Counted from the stretch's first letter, positions 25,165 to 33,963 are shown. The stretch is DNA of 64,000 nucleotides from Lachnospiraceae bacterium (GCA_017503735.1 JAFVSN010000031.1:1-64000); one strand, 5' to 3'. Notes: generated by a model not told the origin, from the sequence alone. Made by a program: numbers and translations.

Positions 25165-26283
25165 ATGAAAAGCGGAAAGGTTTCGGATACCGCATTGCGG
25201 AGATCCATTCTAAAGGAAGTACAAAAAGTGAATCAGGGAAGCCTTTCGCCGATGGTGGGTAGTGGTGCAGGCGTAGTGACCAATTGCTGTGTGTCCGGCG
25301 GACTGGCGCGAGCCGGTGAAGGAAACGGGGACGGAATACAGCCGGCGGTGTATAGCGCAATTCAGACCGTATCCGGAGAAGGGCTTGCTACTGCTTATTT
25401 GGCAACGATACGGGCGACAAACAGCCTGGCAGCCAAGGGAGCAACACCACAGTCGGCCTCTATCGCTATTACGGTACCGGAGTCCATGGATGAGAGGGAC
25501 TTGCGAAAAATGCATGAACGCTACTGCGATTATTTACAGAGGCATAACATAAAGATTGTAGGAGGTCACACGGCGGTAAGCAGCGTGGTGACGGAACCGG
25601 TGGTGTCGGTGCAGATGTTGGGAGCAGAGGCCGCGCAGGGGCTCGGAAGCCATGAAAGCAGATGCGCAGGAGGGACGGTAAGTACGTCGGCGAAAACGCA
25701 GAACACGAAACCGGAGGCATTCCTCGGTCTCGATATCGTGATGACGAAAACCTGTGGTCTTGGCGGTACGGCGCTTCTGGCAGGGCATTTTACCGATGAG
25801 CTTTCTGCCCGATATCCGAGACGCTTCATTGAACGGGCTGCAGAGTTTCTTTCCGAGACGGAAAAGAACGAAGAAGGCTACCTCGCGGCGACAGATGGTG
25901 CGGCGTACGTCCACGCGGCAGCGGAAGGTGGAGTGTTCGGTGCTCTTTGGGAATTGGCGGAATATGCCGCGTGTGGACTGGAAATTGATTTGCCGTCTAT
26001 TCCGATTTTGCAGGAAACCGTGGAAATCTGTGAATACTTTGATGTGAACCCGTATCAGCTTCGAACGGAGGGCGTGTTCCTGATTTTATCGGAACACGGC
26101 AACCGGCTTTGCGAAATCTTAGAAGAGAAAGGAATTCCGGCGGCAATCATCGGAAAGACGGTGCCGGGTCTTGATCGGGCGGTGCGAAACGGAGAAGAGG
26201 TGCGATATTTGGAACCGAACCGTGTGGAAGAATACGAGCGGGTCATGGCAATGAAGAGAGTTGCAATACGAACTGCAAAGTAA
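25165..26283 (+). CDS. AIR synthase-like (HypE/ThiL/PurM superfamily) protein
   Basis: A 372-residue protein with the two-domain PurM-like pattern: an N-terminal ATP-binding half (VYSAIQTVSGEGLATAYLA, KIVGGHTAVSSVVTEP) and a C-terminal half (VMTKTCGLGGTALLA, GVFGALWELAEYAACGLEID cited in parts, LRTEGVFLILSE). It resembles the HypE-like AIR-synthase-related proteins seen in clostridia without hydrogenase maturation genes, and none are nearby. ATG 25165 follows AAGGAGG, 19 bases after the preceding gene. The substrate is unknown. Confidence 0.75.
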   Translation: MKSGKVSDTALRRSILKEVQKVNQGSLSPMVGSGAGVVTNCCVSGGLARAGEGNGDGIQPAVYSAIQTVSGEGLATAYLATIRATNSLAAKGATPQSASIAITVPESMDERDLRKMHERYCDYLQRHNIKIVGGHTAVSSVVTEPVVSVQMLGAEAAQGLGSHESRCAGGTVSTSAKTQNTKPEAFLGLDIVMTKTCGLGGTALLAGHFTDELSARYPRRFIERAAEFLSETEKNEEGYLAATDGAAYVHAAAEGGVFGALWELAEYAACGLEIDLPSIPILQETVEICEYFDVNPYQLRTEGVFLILSEHGNRLCEILEEKGIPAAIIGKTVPGLDRAVRNGEEVRYLEPNRVEEYERVMAMKRVAIRTAK

Positions 26284-26380
26284 GTCGAGAACGGACAAGG
26301 TGCAGGAACAGAAATACACATAACAGAGGAATAGAAAAAGAAAGAGTAATATGTAAAATAATAAAAAGGAGGATAATACC

Positions 26381-26866
26381 ATGCGTGAAGAAATTTTAAA
26401 GACATTGGATAAAAACAGTAAGGTCGCGGAAAGCGATTTAGCCAAGATGTTAGGAATGACCGAAGAAGAGGTACATGCGGAAATTAAGAAGTTAGAGGCG
26501 GAGCATGTGATTTGCGGATATCCGACTCTGATTAACTGGGATGCTACCACCGAGGAGCGTGTCACCGCGTTAATCGAGGTAAAGGTAACCCCGCAGAGAG
26601 GCCAGGGCTTTGACAAGATTGCGGAACGTATTTATCGTTATGACGAGGTAGAATCGGTGTATTTGATGTCCGGCGGTTTTGATTTGACTGTAATTATTGA
26701 GGGGAAGAGCATGCGCGAGGTGGCAAGCTTTGTTTCCCAAAAGCTGGCACCGATGGAAGCGGTGCTTAGTACCGGAACCCATTTTGTTTTGAAAAAATAT
26801 AAAGAACACGGCCTTCCGCTTGTATCCGAAGGCGACGGTGATGAAAGGATGTTGGTGACCCCATGA
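26381..26866 (+). CDS. Lrp/AsnC-family transcriptional regulator
   Basis: A 161-residue regulator. Residues 1-60 are the AsnC-type helix-turn-helix (LDKNSKVAESDLAKMLG, EEEVHAEIKKLEAEHVI); 70-150 are the RAM ligand-binding and oligomerisation domain (ALIEVKVTPQRG, VESVYLMSGGFDLTVIIEG). Its stop overlaps the aminotransferase start (ATGA), so the two are translated together, and the regulator probably responds to an amino acid made or used by that enzyme. Confidence 0.9.
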   Translation: MREEILKTLDKNSKVAESDLAKMLGMTEEEVHAEIKKLEAEHVICGYPTLINWDATTEERVTALIEVKVTPQRGQGFDKIAERIYRYDEVESVYLMSGGFDLTVIIEGKSMREVASFVSQKLAPMEAVLSTGTHFVLKKYKEHGLPLVSEGDGDERMLVTP

Positions 26867-28023
26867 GAAACCCGTTAAATAATAAAGTACAGGTAATGAA
26901 GCCTTCGGGCATTCGTAAGTTTTTTGATATTGTAAGTGAGATGAAGGATGCCATTTCCCTTGGTGTGGGCGAGCCGGACTTTGAAACTCCGTGGCATATC
27001 AGAGAAGAGGCAATTTATTCCTTGGAAAAGGGCAGAACCGTTTACACCTCCAATGCGGGGTTAAAGGAGCTTAAGGTAGAGGTTTGTAATTATTTGAAAC
27101 GTCGTTACGGATTGGAATATCCGGATAAGAATGTGCTGGTAACCATCGGTGGTAGTGAAGCGATTGATGCGGCTCTCCGTGCCATGGTAGATCCGGGGGA
27201 CGAAGTATTGATTCCGGAACCGTGTTACGTTTCCTATGTGCCGTGCGTGGCACTGGCAGACGGTGTACCGGTAACCATTGAACTTAAGGCTGAAAATGAG
27301 TTCCGTTTGACCAAGCAGGAGCTTCTGGATGCCATTACCGATAAGACGAAGATTTTAATTATGCCGTTTCCGAACAATCCGACCGGTGCCATTATGGAGG
27401 AGAAGGATTTGCGGGAAATCGCAGAGGTTGTGGTGGAGAAGGACCTTTTTGTCATTTCCGACGAGATATATTCCGAGTTAACCTACGGAAGAAACCATGT
27501 TTCCATTGCGTCTATGCCGGGCATGAAGGAGCGTACCATCGTCATTAACGGTTTTTCCAAGTCTTATGCAATGACCGGATGGCGTCTGGGCTATGCGGTA
27601 GGACCGGAGGAAATCATCACCCAGATGATTAAAATCCATCAGTTTGCGATTATGTGTGCACCGACCACCAGCCAGTATGCTGCTGTGGAAGCACTGAAAA
27701 ACGGTGATTCGGATGTGGAAGTGATGCGTGATGCATACGACAAGCGTAGAAAATATTTGGTGGCAAGACTCCGGGAAATCGGTTTGGAGTGTTTTGAACC
27801 GTATGGTGCGTTCTATGTATTCCCGTGTATCAAGGGATTCGGCATGACTTCCGAGGAATTTGCGACAAAGCTCCTTGAAGAAGAGAAGCTGGCAATTGTA
27901 CCTGGTACCGCATTCGGTGACTGCGGAGAAGGATTTTTGCGTATCTCCTATGCATATTCCATTGAGCAGTTGAAGGAAGCATTGGACCGTATGGAGAATT
28001 TTATAAAGAGACACAGAAAATAG
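26863..28023 (+). CDS. PLP-dependent class I/II aminotransferase
   Basis: A 386-residue fold-type I aminotransferase. The PLP lysine is K233 in NGFSKSYAMTGWRLGYA; upstream are the GGSEAID, PFPNNPTGA and ISDEIYSEL motifs, and FLRISYA carries the carboxylate-binding Arg. It resembles the aspartate/alanine-type enzymes often found next to Lrp regulators. The possible alanine T-box and the Lrp partner make alanine metabolism a reasonable guess, but the substrate is not fixed by sequence. Confidence 0.88.
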   Translation: MRNPLNNKVQVMKPSGIRKFFDIVSEMKDAISLGVGEPDFETPWHIREEAIYSLEKGRTVYTSNAGLKELKVEVCNYLKRRYGLEYPDKNVLVTIGGSEAIDAALRAMVDPGDEVLIPEPCYVSYVPCVALADGVPVTIELKAENEFRLTKQELLDAITDKTKILIMPFPNNPTGAIMEEKDLREIAEVVVEKDLFVISDEIYSELTYGRNHVSIASMPGMKERTIVINGFSKSYAMTGWRLGYAVGPEEIITQMIKIHQFAIMCAPTTSQYAAVEALKNGDSDVEVMRDAYDKRRKYLVARLREIGLECFEPYGAFYVFPCIKGFGMTSEEFATKLLEEEKLAIVPGTAFGDCGEGFLRISYAYSIEQLKEALDRMENFIKRHRK

Positions 28024-28088
28024 TGAAAAGAAAGGCTTTCTCTGAACAAGGGAAGGCCTTTGGCTTTATCGGGAAGGAGAGACACCCC

Positions 28089-29297
28089 ATGGTTGTGAAT
28101 TTTGAGTTTCTCGGAATGGAATCGGTGGAAAACGTCATTACCTGTATGCATTATAAAGTGGATAAGGTAGTGTATTTCGGTTACCCGGAGATGGTAAACG
28201 CAAAGAAAGTGAGAACCGAGCGGTTCCTTCGGAAGTACTGCGGAGTGAAGGAAGTAGTATTTTGTTCTTTGCCGCGAGGCGGTTTGCAGGAAATGCTGGG
28301 GATTATGCGACAGACCATCGAGGAAGAGAAAAATCGCGGAAACGAAATGTTTTTTGACATTACCGGTGGGGAGAATCTGATTTTAGTGGCATTCGGTATG
28401 TTGGCGGGGGAGTACGACACACCGATGCATCAGTTTCATGTCCGGAAGGATCGGTTGATTGAGTTGGATGAAGGTTCCGAAAGAAGAATCAGCCGGGATG
28501 TGCAGGAGCAGAAGGTAGAATTTACTCTGGACAGTTTTATTGAATTAAAGGGTGGTGTGGTAAACTACTCTTTACATAAGGATGTAAAGGCAATTAGAAA
28601 TAAAGAATTCTCCGAGGATGTGGATAAAATCTGGCAGGTGGCAAAGCGTCATTGGGACAACTGGAACCAGTTCTCCGGCTTTTTGGGAAAGAACATGGCG
28701 GAAGACTACAGTTTGCAGGTGGATATGCCCATGAAGGAGGTACATAAGGCGTTGAATGCGCCGTATTCGGGTCTGAGAAAGCTGTCGGAACTGAACCGGA
28801 TAGTAGATGACTTTAAGAAAGTGGGTATTTTGAAAAACGTAGATCATGAAGGTGACCGGTATCGGTTTGCCTTTAAAAACGAGACGGTAAAGCGTTGCCT
28901 GATGGACGGCGGTAGCATTTTGGAACTGTATACTTACAAAAAGGAGAAGGAACACAGTACCGATTGTCGTGTGGGAGTTCATCTGGATTGGGACGGTGTG
29001 GTGCAGTCTCATGGAATGGATGTACTGAATGAAATCGATGTACTTACCATTTCCGGGAATGTACCGACCTTTATTTCCTGCAAGGGAGGAAAGCTGGGTT
29101 CACATCAGACACTACATGCGCTATACGAACTGGAAACCGTAACGAGACGCTTCGGAGGAAAATATGCAAAGAAAGTCCTGGTGACCGCAAGACCTATCGG
29201 ACGGACTTATAAGGAACGGGCAGAGGAACTTGGGATTGAAGTACGGTGCGAAGTGGGACGGGAAAAGTCCGAGGGTGGGAATGCCGGAAAGCGGTAG
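28089..29297 (+). CDS. Stand-alone CARF-PD-(D/E)XK protein (DUF1887, Card1/Can2-like)
   Basis: A 402-residue protein starting at ATG 28089 behind AAGGAG; the frame extends upstream to 28023 without a ribosome site. The N-terminal half is a CARF-type nucleotide-binding domain with the FFDITGGEN motif at residues 88-96. The C-terminal half matches the Card1/Can2 nuclease: NEIDVL (D317), then FISCKGGK (S330, K332), ALYELETVTRRFGG and RAEELGIEV. In Card1 the residue at the S330 place is the catalytic Glu of ExK, so activity is uncertain. Card1 is switched on by cyclic tetra-adenylate from type III CRISPR; no cas gene or array is in this window. It lies 65 bases after the aminotransferase, perhaps in the same transcript, and ends at a terminator. 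Confidence 0.85.
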   Translation: MVVNFEFLGMESVENVITCMHYKVDKVVYFGYPEMVNAKKVRTERFLRKYCGVKEVVFCSLPRGGLQEMLGIMRQTIEEEKNRGNEMFFDITGGENLILVAFGMLAGEYDTPMHQFHVRKDRLIELDEGSERRISRDVQEQKVEFTLDSFIELKGGVVNYSLHKDVKAIRNKEFSEDVDKIWQVAKRHWDNWNQFSGFLGKNMAEDYSLQVDMPMKEVHKALNAPYSGLRKLSELNRIVDDFKKVGILKNVDHEGDRYRFAFKNETVKRCLMDGGSILELYTYKKEKEHSTDCRVGVHLDWDGVVQSHGMDVLNEIDVLTISGNVPTFISCKGGKLGSHQTLHALYELETVTRRFGGKYAKKVLVTARPIGRTYKERAEELGIEVRCEVGREKSEGGNAGKR

Positions 29298-29364
29298 GCC
29301 GATGAAAGACAAGGACATACTCCAAGAAGTGAATTGCCTGAAATAGTATAAGAAATCGTTTGAA

Positions 29365-29405
29365 AGAGGAGAAGGCTTCTTAAAAGTCACATCTCCTCTT
29401 TTTTT
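29365..29405 (+). terminator. Terminator after the CARF gene
   Basis: AGAGGAGA (29365-29372) pairs with TCTCCTCT (29392-29399), followed by a T-run. Confidence 0.8.
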
Positions 29406-29444
29406 GCATATGTTATCCGTAGAGCCAAAGTTTTGAGGTGCTGT

Positions 29445-31199
29445 ATGGCGGTTTGCAGAGAAGCGGTGATTTCCGATACGTATAAAGGTTTCGGTTTTTT
29501 GAATCGGGGAAGCGAGGAGGAAGTAGCGGAACTTTTGAGAGCGAATTGTGTGAGGAGGGTGTCGGACAATCTGGTGTTTGCGTATTTCTATTATCCGGAG
29601 CCGGAGCAGGGAGGACGGGAGTTCCCCTTCGGAATCATGCAGAAATGTTATGGACTTCTGTCCGAGGAGGAATTGGCGGCGTCGGGGGTGCTCAAGCTTC
29701 GGGAGGGACCGTTGACAAATTTGCGGGGAAACGGTGTGCTCTTGGGATTTGTGGACACGGGAATTGATTTTGCGGAGGAGGCGTTTCGGAATACAGACGG
29801 CAGTACGAGACTGGTGGGTTTGTGGGATCAGACGCTGGAGGAGGATCAAGACGGGGAGTCGGAAGGAAATGGTCAAACCGGGGCGGAGCGGGAAGAATTG
29901 ATTTACAGCCCGAAAGGAAAAACTACCTCCGATTATGCCTTTTATGGCAGAGAATTTTCGGAGGAAGAAATCAACCTTGCTTTGCAGTCGGAGAATCCTT
30001 ATGAGGTGATTTCGTCCCGGGATGAAAACGGTCACGGGAGTGCTCTGGTACGAGCGGCGGCAGCAAGTGAAGAAAGGGGAGAAAATGTCGACAACCCTTA
30101 CGGTGGAGTAGCACCCCTTGCCTCCATCGCTATGGTAAAGTTAAAACAGGCAAAACCACATTTACGTGATTTTTGGCAAATTCCGGATAATACTTTTTGC
30201 GCGGCGGAAGAGGATATTATTTACGGTGCGGAGTGGTTACTTTCTGTGGCTGAACGGGAGAATAAGCCTTTGGTTCTTTGTGTTGCCCTTGGCAGTAATC
30301 AGGGGAATCATACGGGGCAGACGGTACTTTCCCGCTATCTGGATGATGTGGCACGGTATCCCGGTGTTTGTGTTTGTACGGCAGCGGGAAACGAGGGTGG
30401 CTCGGGGCATCACTTTTTCGGAAGGGTACAAGGAGAAGGATACGAAGAGGTAGAGATTAATGTGGCTGAAGGGGAAGAGGGGTTTAGTGCCGAGCTTTGG
30501 GCGGTAGATGCGGATTTGTTTACAATAGAGATTACATCTCCGGCCGGAGAGGTAATTCCGCGGATTCAGGGAAGGCCGACGTTTAACCGGCAATACCGGT
30601 TGTATTTTGAAGGGGGAACCATTTGGATTCAGTCCAATTTGTACGATCAATCGGTGGGGACACAGGGAATTTGGATTCGCTTCGCCGGAACGGCAGCGGG
30701 AGTGTGGAGAATTCGAGTGTATGCGGAGGGAGAATTTTCAAAGGCCTTTCATATGTGGCTCCCGATACGGGCATTTTTGCGAGAGGAGACGGCTTTTTTG
30801 CGTCCGGACCCATATGTGCAGATTTGTGACCCGGGGGCGGCAAGAGAAGTATTGACTTTTACGGCTTATGATGCGGTAAGCGGAAGCTTATATCGGGAAG
30901 CATCTTACGGATATACGGAAGACAACAGAATAAAGCCGGACCTGGCGGCACCGAAAGGAGAAGTCCTTTATGAGGGAACCGGTATGGCAACGGCTTTCGG
31001 AGCCGGATGCGCGGCCTTGGTGTTTGAAGAGGCAATCCGACAGGAAAATTATGTGATTTTAGATACCCTTGTGATAAAACGGCTGTTTACCGCCTCCGCA
31101 GAGCGGAACGGGAGAGATTACCCAAACCGGGAATGGGGATATGGGAAACTGGACGTATACGGTGTATTTGTCCGTACACCCGGAAGGGCTTTGACGTAA
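29445..31199 (+). CDS. Clostridial subtilase (S8, Csp-like) with the catalytic serine replaced
   Basis: A 584-residue cytoplasmic-type protein without a signal peptide, starting at ATG 29445 behind GAGGTG. The S8 fold is clear: catalytic Asp104 in GFVDTGIDF, His197 in DENGHGSAL, oxyanion Asn in TAAGNEGGSGHHFFG. Where GTSMA is expected the sequence reads GTGMATAFGAG, so the nucleophile is Gly513. It should be inactive as a protease. The jelly-roll-type insertion after residue 330 and the overall order resemble the Csp proteins that act in clostridial spore germination, some of which are known pseudoproteases (CspC). No germination genes adjoin it. Confidence 0.8.
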   Translation: MAVCREAVISDTYKGFGFLNRGSEEEVAELLRANCVRRVSDNLVFAYFYYPEPEQGGREFPFGIMQKCYGLLSEEELAASGVLKLREGPLTNLRGNGVLLGFVDTGIDFAEEAFRNTDGSTRLVGLWDQTLEEDQDGESEGNGQTGAEREELIYSPKGKTTSDYAFYGREFSEEEINLALQSENPYEVISSRDENGHGSALVRAAAASEERGENVDNPYGGVAPLASIAMVKLKQAKPHLRDFWQIPDNTFCAAEEDIIYGAEWLLSVAERENKPLVLCVALGSNQGNHTGQTVLSRYLDDVARYPGVCVCTAAGNEGGSGHHFFGRVQGEGYEEVEINVAEGEEGFSAELWAVDADLFTIEITSPAGEVIPRIQGRPTFNRQYRLYFEGGTIWIQSNLYDQSVGTQGIWIRFAGTAAGVWRIRVYAEGEFSKAFHMWLPIRAFLREETAFLRPDPYVQICDPGAAREVLTFTAYDAVSGSLYREASYGYTEDNRIKPDLAAPKGEVLYEGTGMATAFGAGCAALVFEEAIRQENYVILDTLVIKRLFTASAERNGRDYPNREWGYGKLDVYGVFVRTPGRALT

Positions 31200-31226
31200 A
31201 GGAAAGGAAATTGCCCTTCCTTTTTA
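31198..31226 (+). terminator. Terminator after the subtilase-like gene
   Basis: AAGGAAAGG and CCTTCCTTT form a stem followed by T-rich sequence. Confidence 0.6.
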
Positions 31227-31250
31227 GACAAAACCGTGAGGGGGAATATA

Positions 31251-31511
31251 TTAAGAAAGAAAATCCTCTACAACATCACGAAAATGACAAGGAGATACCT
31301 GGGCATGATTTAAACGTTCCAGCAAACGGTTCATTTTCTCAACACGGGTAGTAATGCCGTGAATGCAATCTACCTTTTTGCTGCCGGTATAATCATGACG
31401 ATACACTTCGATGCCGTAGGCGAGGTAAGACAGATTGTCCTCGGTATTTAAAATGTGGGTAAAAGAACGATATTCATAAGTTACGGCATCTAAAACGTAT
31501 GCTAAAGACAT
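31251..31511 (-). CDS. DUF6514 family protein
   Basis: An 86-residue protein with no signal peptide. The end, RLLERLNHAQVSPCHFRDVVEDFL, has the pattern of the DUF6514 C-terminus; the middle (LAYGIEVYRH) also fits. ATG 31511 sits behind GGAGG. It lies 54 bases downstream of the response regulator and has a possible promoter of its own. The function of the family is unknown. Confidence 0.7.
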   Translation of the reverse strand: MSLAYVLDAVTYEYRSFTHILNTEDNLSYLAYGIEVYRHDYTGSKKVDCIHGITTRVEKMNRLLERLNHAQVSPCHFRDVVEDFLS

Positions 31512-31536
31512 GGTAGCATCCTCCTAAGTCAAGTTT

Positions 31537-31565
31537 ATTATCATTATATGACAGCACTCTAACAA
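31537..31565 (-). promoter_or_regulatory. Possible promoter of the DUF6514 gene
   Basis: Minus strand: TTGTTA (31565-31560), 17 bases, GATAAT (31542-31537). Confidence 0.4.
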
Positions 31566-32366
31566 TTATTGGACAAATTTATTTTTTTTATTCATTAAAA
31601 GTGCAACCGTCGGTTCAGCCCAACTGTAATCGATCATATATTCATCGTTAAACTCTTGTATGGCAGAAACATCCCCTTCTAAAAAACGGTAATAATCGCA
31701 GTCTAACATGGCCGGATTAATGGCATTCTGGTTGCGATTGCAGACAAGCAGGGATTCGATGCCGGCTTGTTTTAATGCCTTTTTTAAATCCCGTAATACC
31801 ACATGGAAATACGCCCGGACAGACTCGTCATAGCGTTCTTCCCAAAGGGAGTCGATGATTTGTTCCGCAGTAACGGCACCGCCGCGGCGATCCACAAAAA
31901 AGGCCAGCAGTTCCTTGCACTTTTGACGCGGAAATTTGAGCAGGGTGTCATTGACAAAAATATCAAAATGTCCGAAAGTGCGGACTTTGATATGTATTTT
32001 TTTCTGGGAACAAAGAAGCTTTGCCCGTTCCACGGCTTCGTAAATATCGGAAAAGCTGTAGGGCTTTGTAATATAGGAAACAGCCCGTCTGCGGAAAGCA
32101 GAGAGGGCAAATTGCTCGCTGGCGGTGGCAAAGAAAATCAACATATCAGGATTGGTTTCGTATAACCGGTCAGCGAGGGTAATTCCGTCCTGTACCGGCA
32201 TAATAATATCTAGAATGGCGGCATCTACCGGATGTTCTTTTGCATAAAGAAAGGCTTCTTCCGCTTCGGAAAAACTCCCGGCCACCGTAATGTCCGGAAT
32301 CATTGCACAAAATTTGGTAATCAGCCGTAAGGAGGCGTTGTCATCGTCAACTAAAATAATCCGCAT
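31566..32366 (-). CDS. Response regulator with SARP-type DNA-binding domain
   Basis: A 266-residue protein. Residues 1-118 are a receiver domain: acidic pocket VDDD (7-9), phosphoacceptor D53 in ILDIIMP, then FFATAS and the conserved Lys in YITKPYSF. Residues 130-240 are a winged helix of the SARP/OmpR kind (VRTFGHFDIFVN, KCKELLAFFVDRRGG, QIIDSLWEE) with a short remnant of the following helical region. No sensor kinase is adjacent. ATG 32366 follows GGAG at five bases. Confidence 0.85.
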   Translation of the reverse strand: MRIILVDDDNASLRLITKFCAMIPDITVAGSFSEAEEAFLYAKEHPVDAAILDIIMPVQDGITLADRLYETNPDMLIFFATASEQFALSAFRRRAVSYITKPYSFSDIYEAVERAKLLCSQKKIHIKVRTFGHFDIFVNDTLLKFPRQKCKELLAFFVDRRGGAVTAEQIIDSLWEERYDESVRAYFHVVLRDLKKALKQAGIESLLVCNRNQNAINPAMLDCDYYRFLEGDVSAIQEFNDEYMIDYSWAEPTVALLMNKKNKFVQ

Positions 32367-32410
32367 GTTTACTCCAAATGAATTTAAGCGTTATAAAGTG
32401 TCCATTAATA

Positions 32411-32439
32411 AGAATAAAAAGAAATTTCATAAAAGTCAA
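32411..32439 (-). promoter_or_regulatory. Promoter of the response regulator gene
   Basis: Minus strand: TTGACT (32439-32434), 17 bases, TATTCT (32416-32411). Confidence 0.6.
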
Positions 32440-32503
32440 TAGCGTTTTATGTAAAAATTTTATTATGTTAATGCGGTGTCGTGGCATTCTCGCGAATTAC
32501 TAC

Positions 32504-32532
32504 TTGCTTTTTACGGAAAAGGAGTCTAAAAT
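32504..32532 (+). promoter_or_regulatory. Promoter of the zinc-ribbon-hisC-queH operon
   Basis: TTGCTT (32504-32509), 17 bases, TAAAAT (32527-32532), divergent from the response regulator promoter. Confidence 0.6.
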
Positions 32533-32561
32533 AGAATCAATATTGCAGAAGGAGGGACGGT

Positions 32562-32855
32562 ATGGCATTCGGAAAAAGACTTTGGAAGCTGTTGCCGAAA
32601 AAGCAGATTCAAATCGGAAAAACCAGTAAAGAGCTGGAAGGGATTCCGGAAGAATACTTTGAATCGCAGGACCGGGTTTTGGTGGTGGCAAAGCAGACGG
32701 CAGACTGTGAACATCCGGTGCTTGTCAGGGAAATTCCACCCACCAGAATGCAGTGCCCGACCTGTTTCGAAACAACACTTTCCGGATTATCCTATTGCGA
32801 CAAATGCGGTGCCGCACTGGTAAAATCCGAATCTACGAAAGGTGAGGATAGATAG
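32562..32855 (+). CDS. Small zinc-ribbon protein of unknown function
   Basis: A 97-residue cytoplasmic protein. Cysteine pairs CPTC and CDKC in the C-terminal half (MQCPTCFETTLSGLSYCDKC) form a treble-clef-like zinc ribbon; the N-terminal half is basic (KRLWKLLPKKQ). ATG 32562 follows GGAGG. The hisC start follows its stop with no gap, so they are translationally linked. I do not recognise the family. Confidence 0.65.
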   Translation: MAFGKRLWKLLPKKQIQIGKTSKELEGIPEEYFESQDRVLVVAKQTADCEHPVLVREIPPTRMQCPTCFETTLSGLSYCDKCGAALVKSESTKGEDR

Positions 32856-33914
32856 ATGAAGAATTGGGAAAAGAATTTAAGAGAGATTACACCTTATGTT
32901 CCGGGGGAACAGCCGGATTTTCCGGATATGATTAAGATAAATACAAATGAGAATCCGTATCCGCCGGCTCCGGGAGTTGCGAAGTTGTTAAAGGAAATGG
33001 ATATGAAGAAACTGACGCTTTATCCGAATCCGAGCGCAAAGCCTTTGGTGGATGAACTGGCCAAACAGTATAACATTGCGCCGGAGCGTATCTTTGTGGG
33101 TGTCGGTTCCGATGATGTGTTGGGAATGATTTTTATGACTTGTTTTTGTTCGGACAAGCCGGTTTTATTCCCGGACATTACGTATTCTTTCTATGACGTG
33201 TGGGCGGATTTGTTCCGCGTACCGTATAAGAGAATGCCGCTTGATGCGCAGTTTTGCATAAAGAAGGAAGATTATCTCGGGGAGAACGGCGGTATCATTA
33301 TTGCCAACCCGAATGCACCGACTTCCATTGCGGTGGGGCTGGATTTTATTGAGGATATTGTGAAAAAGAATCAGGATTCCATCGTGGTGGTGGATGAAGC
33401 CTATATTGATTTCGGAGGTGAGTCTGCCTTCCCGTTGCTTGACAAATACGAGAATCTGTTGGTGGTACAGACTTTTTCAAAATCTCGTTCCATGGCGGGT
33501 ATGCGTATCGGTTATGCCTTCGGCAGTGAGCGGGTGATTTCCGCAATTTATGCGGTGCGTAACTCCTACAATTCCTATACTATGAATTATCCGTCCATTT
33601 TGTGCGGAACGGAAGCATTAAAGGATGTGGCATATTTTAAGGAGTGTACGGCAAAAGTAATCGCAACGAGAGAGCGGGTAAAGAAGGAACTTTCTGCCCT
33701 TGGTTTTTCTTTCCCGGACTCCAAAACAAACTTCCTGTTTGCGACCCATGAGAGCGTTCCGGCGGTGGAATTATTCGAGATGTTGCGGGAAAAACGTATT
33801 TTTGTCCGTTACTTTAAAACGCCTCGGATTGATAATTATTTAAGAATCACCATCGGTACGGATGAGCAGATGGATCGGGTAATTGCGGTGTTAAAGGAGT
33901 ATCTCAATCGATAG
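32856..33914 (+). CDS. hisC: Histidinol-phosphate aminotransferase family protein
   Basis: A 352-residue fold-type I PLP enzyme. Motifs: KINTNENPYPPAP near residue 30, GVGSDDVL, IIIANPNAPTS, VVDEAYIDFGG, and the PLP lysine K209 in TFSKSRSMAGMRIGYA. Length and motifs fit HisC, which converts imidazole-acetol phosphate to histidinol phosphate. No other his genes are near, and such isolated copies can also act on aromatic amino acids. Confidence 0.85.
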   Translation: MKNWEKNLREITPYVPGEQPDFPDMIKINTNENPYPPAPGVAKLLKEMDMKKLTLYPNPSAKPLVDELAKQYNIAPERIFVGVGSDDVLGMIFMTCFCSDKPVLFPDITYSFYDVWADLFRVPYKRMPLDAQFCIKKEDYLGENGGIIIANPNAPTSIAVGLDFIEDIVKKNQDSIVVVDEAYIDFGGESAFPLLDKYENLLVVQTFSKSRSMAGMRIGYAFGSERVISAIYAVRNSYNSYTMNYPSILCGTEALKDVAYFKECTAKVIATRERVKKELSALGFSFPDSKTNFLFATHESVPAVELFEMLREKRIFVRYFKTPRIDNYLRITIGTDEQMDRVIAVLKEYLNR

Positions 33915-33963
33915 GACGAAGTTTTTTGTTGATGGCGGAAGCAAACGGTAAGAAGAGCCGGGA

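Noticed and set aside
26863-31250. CRISPR array or cas genes near the CARF nuclease
   Set aside because: No repeat-spacer pattern and no Cas10/Csm/Cmr-like protein is present on either strand here.
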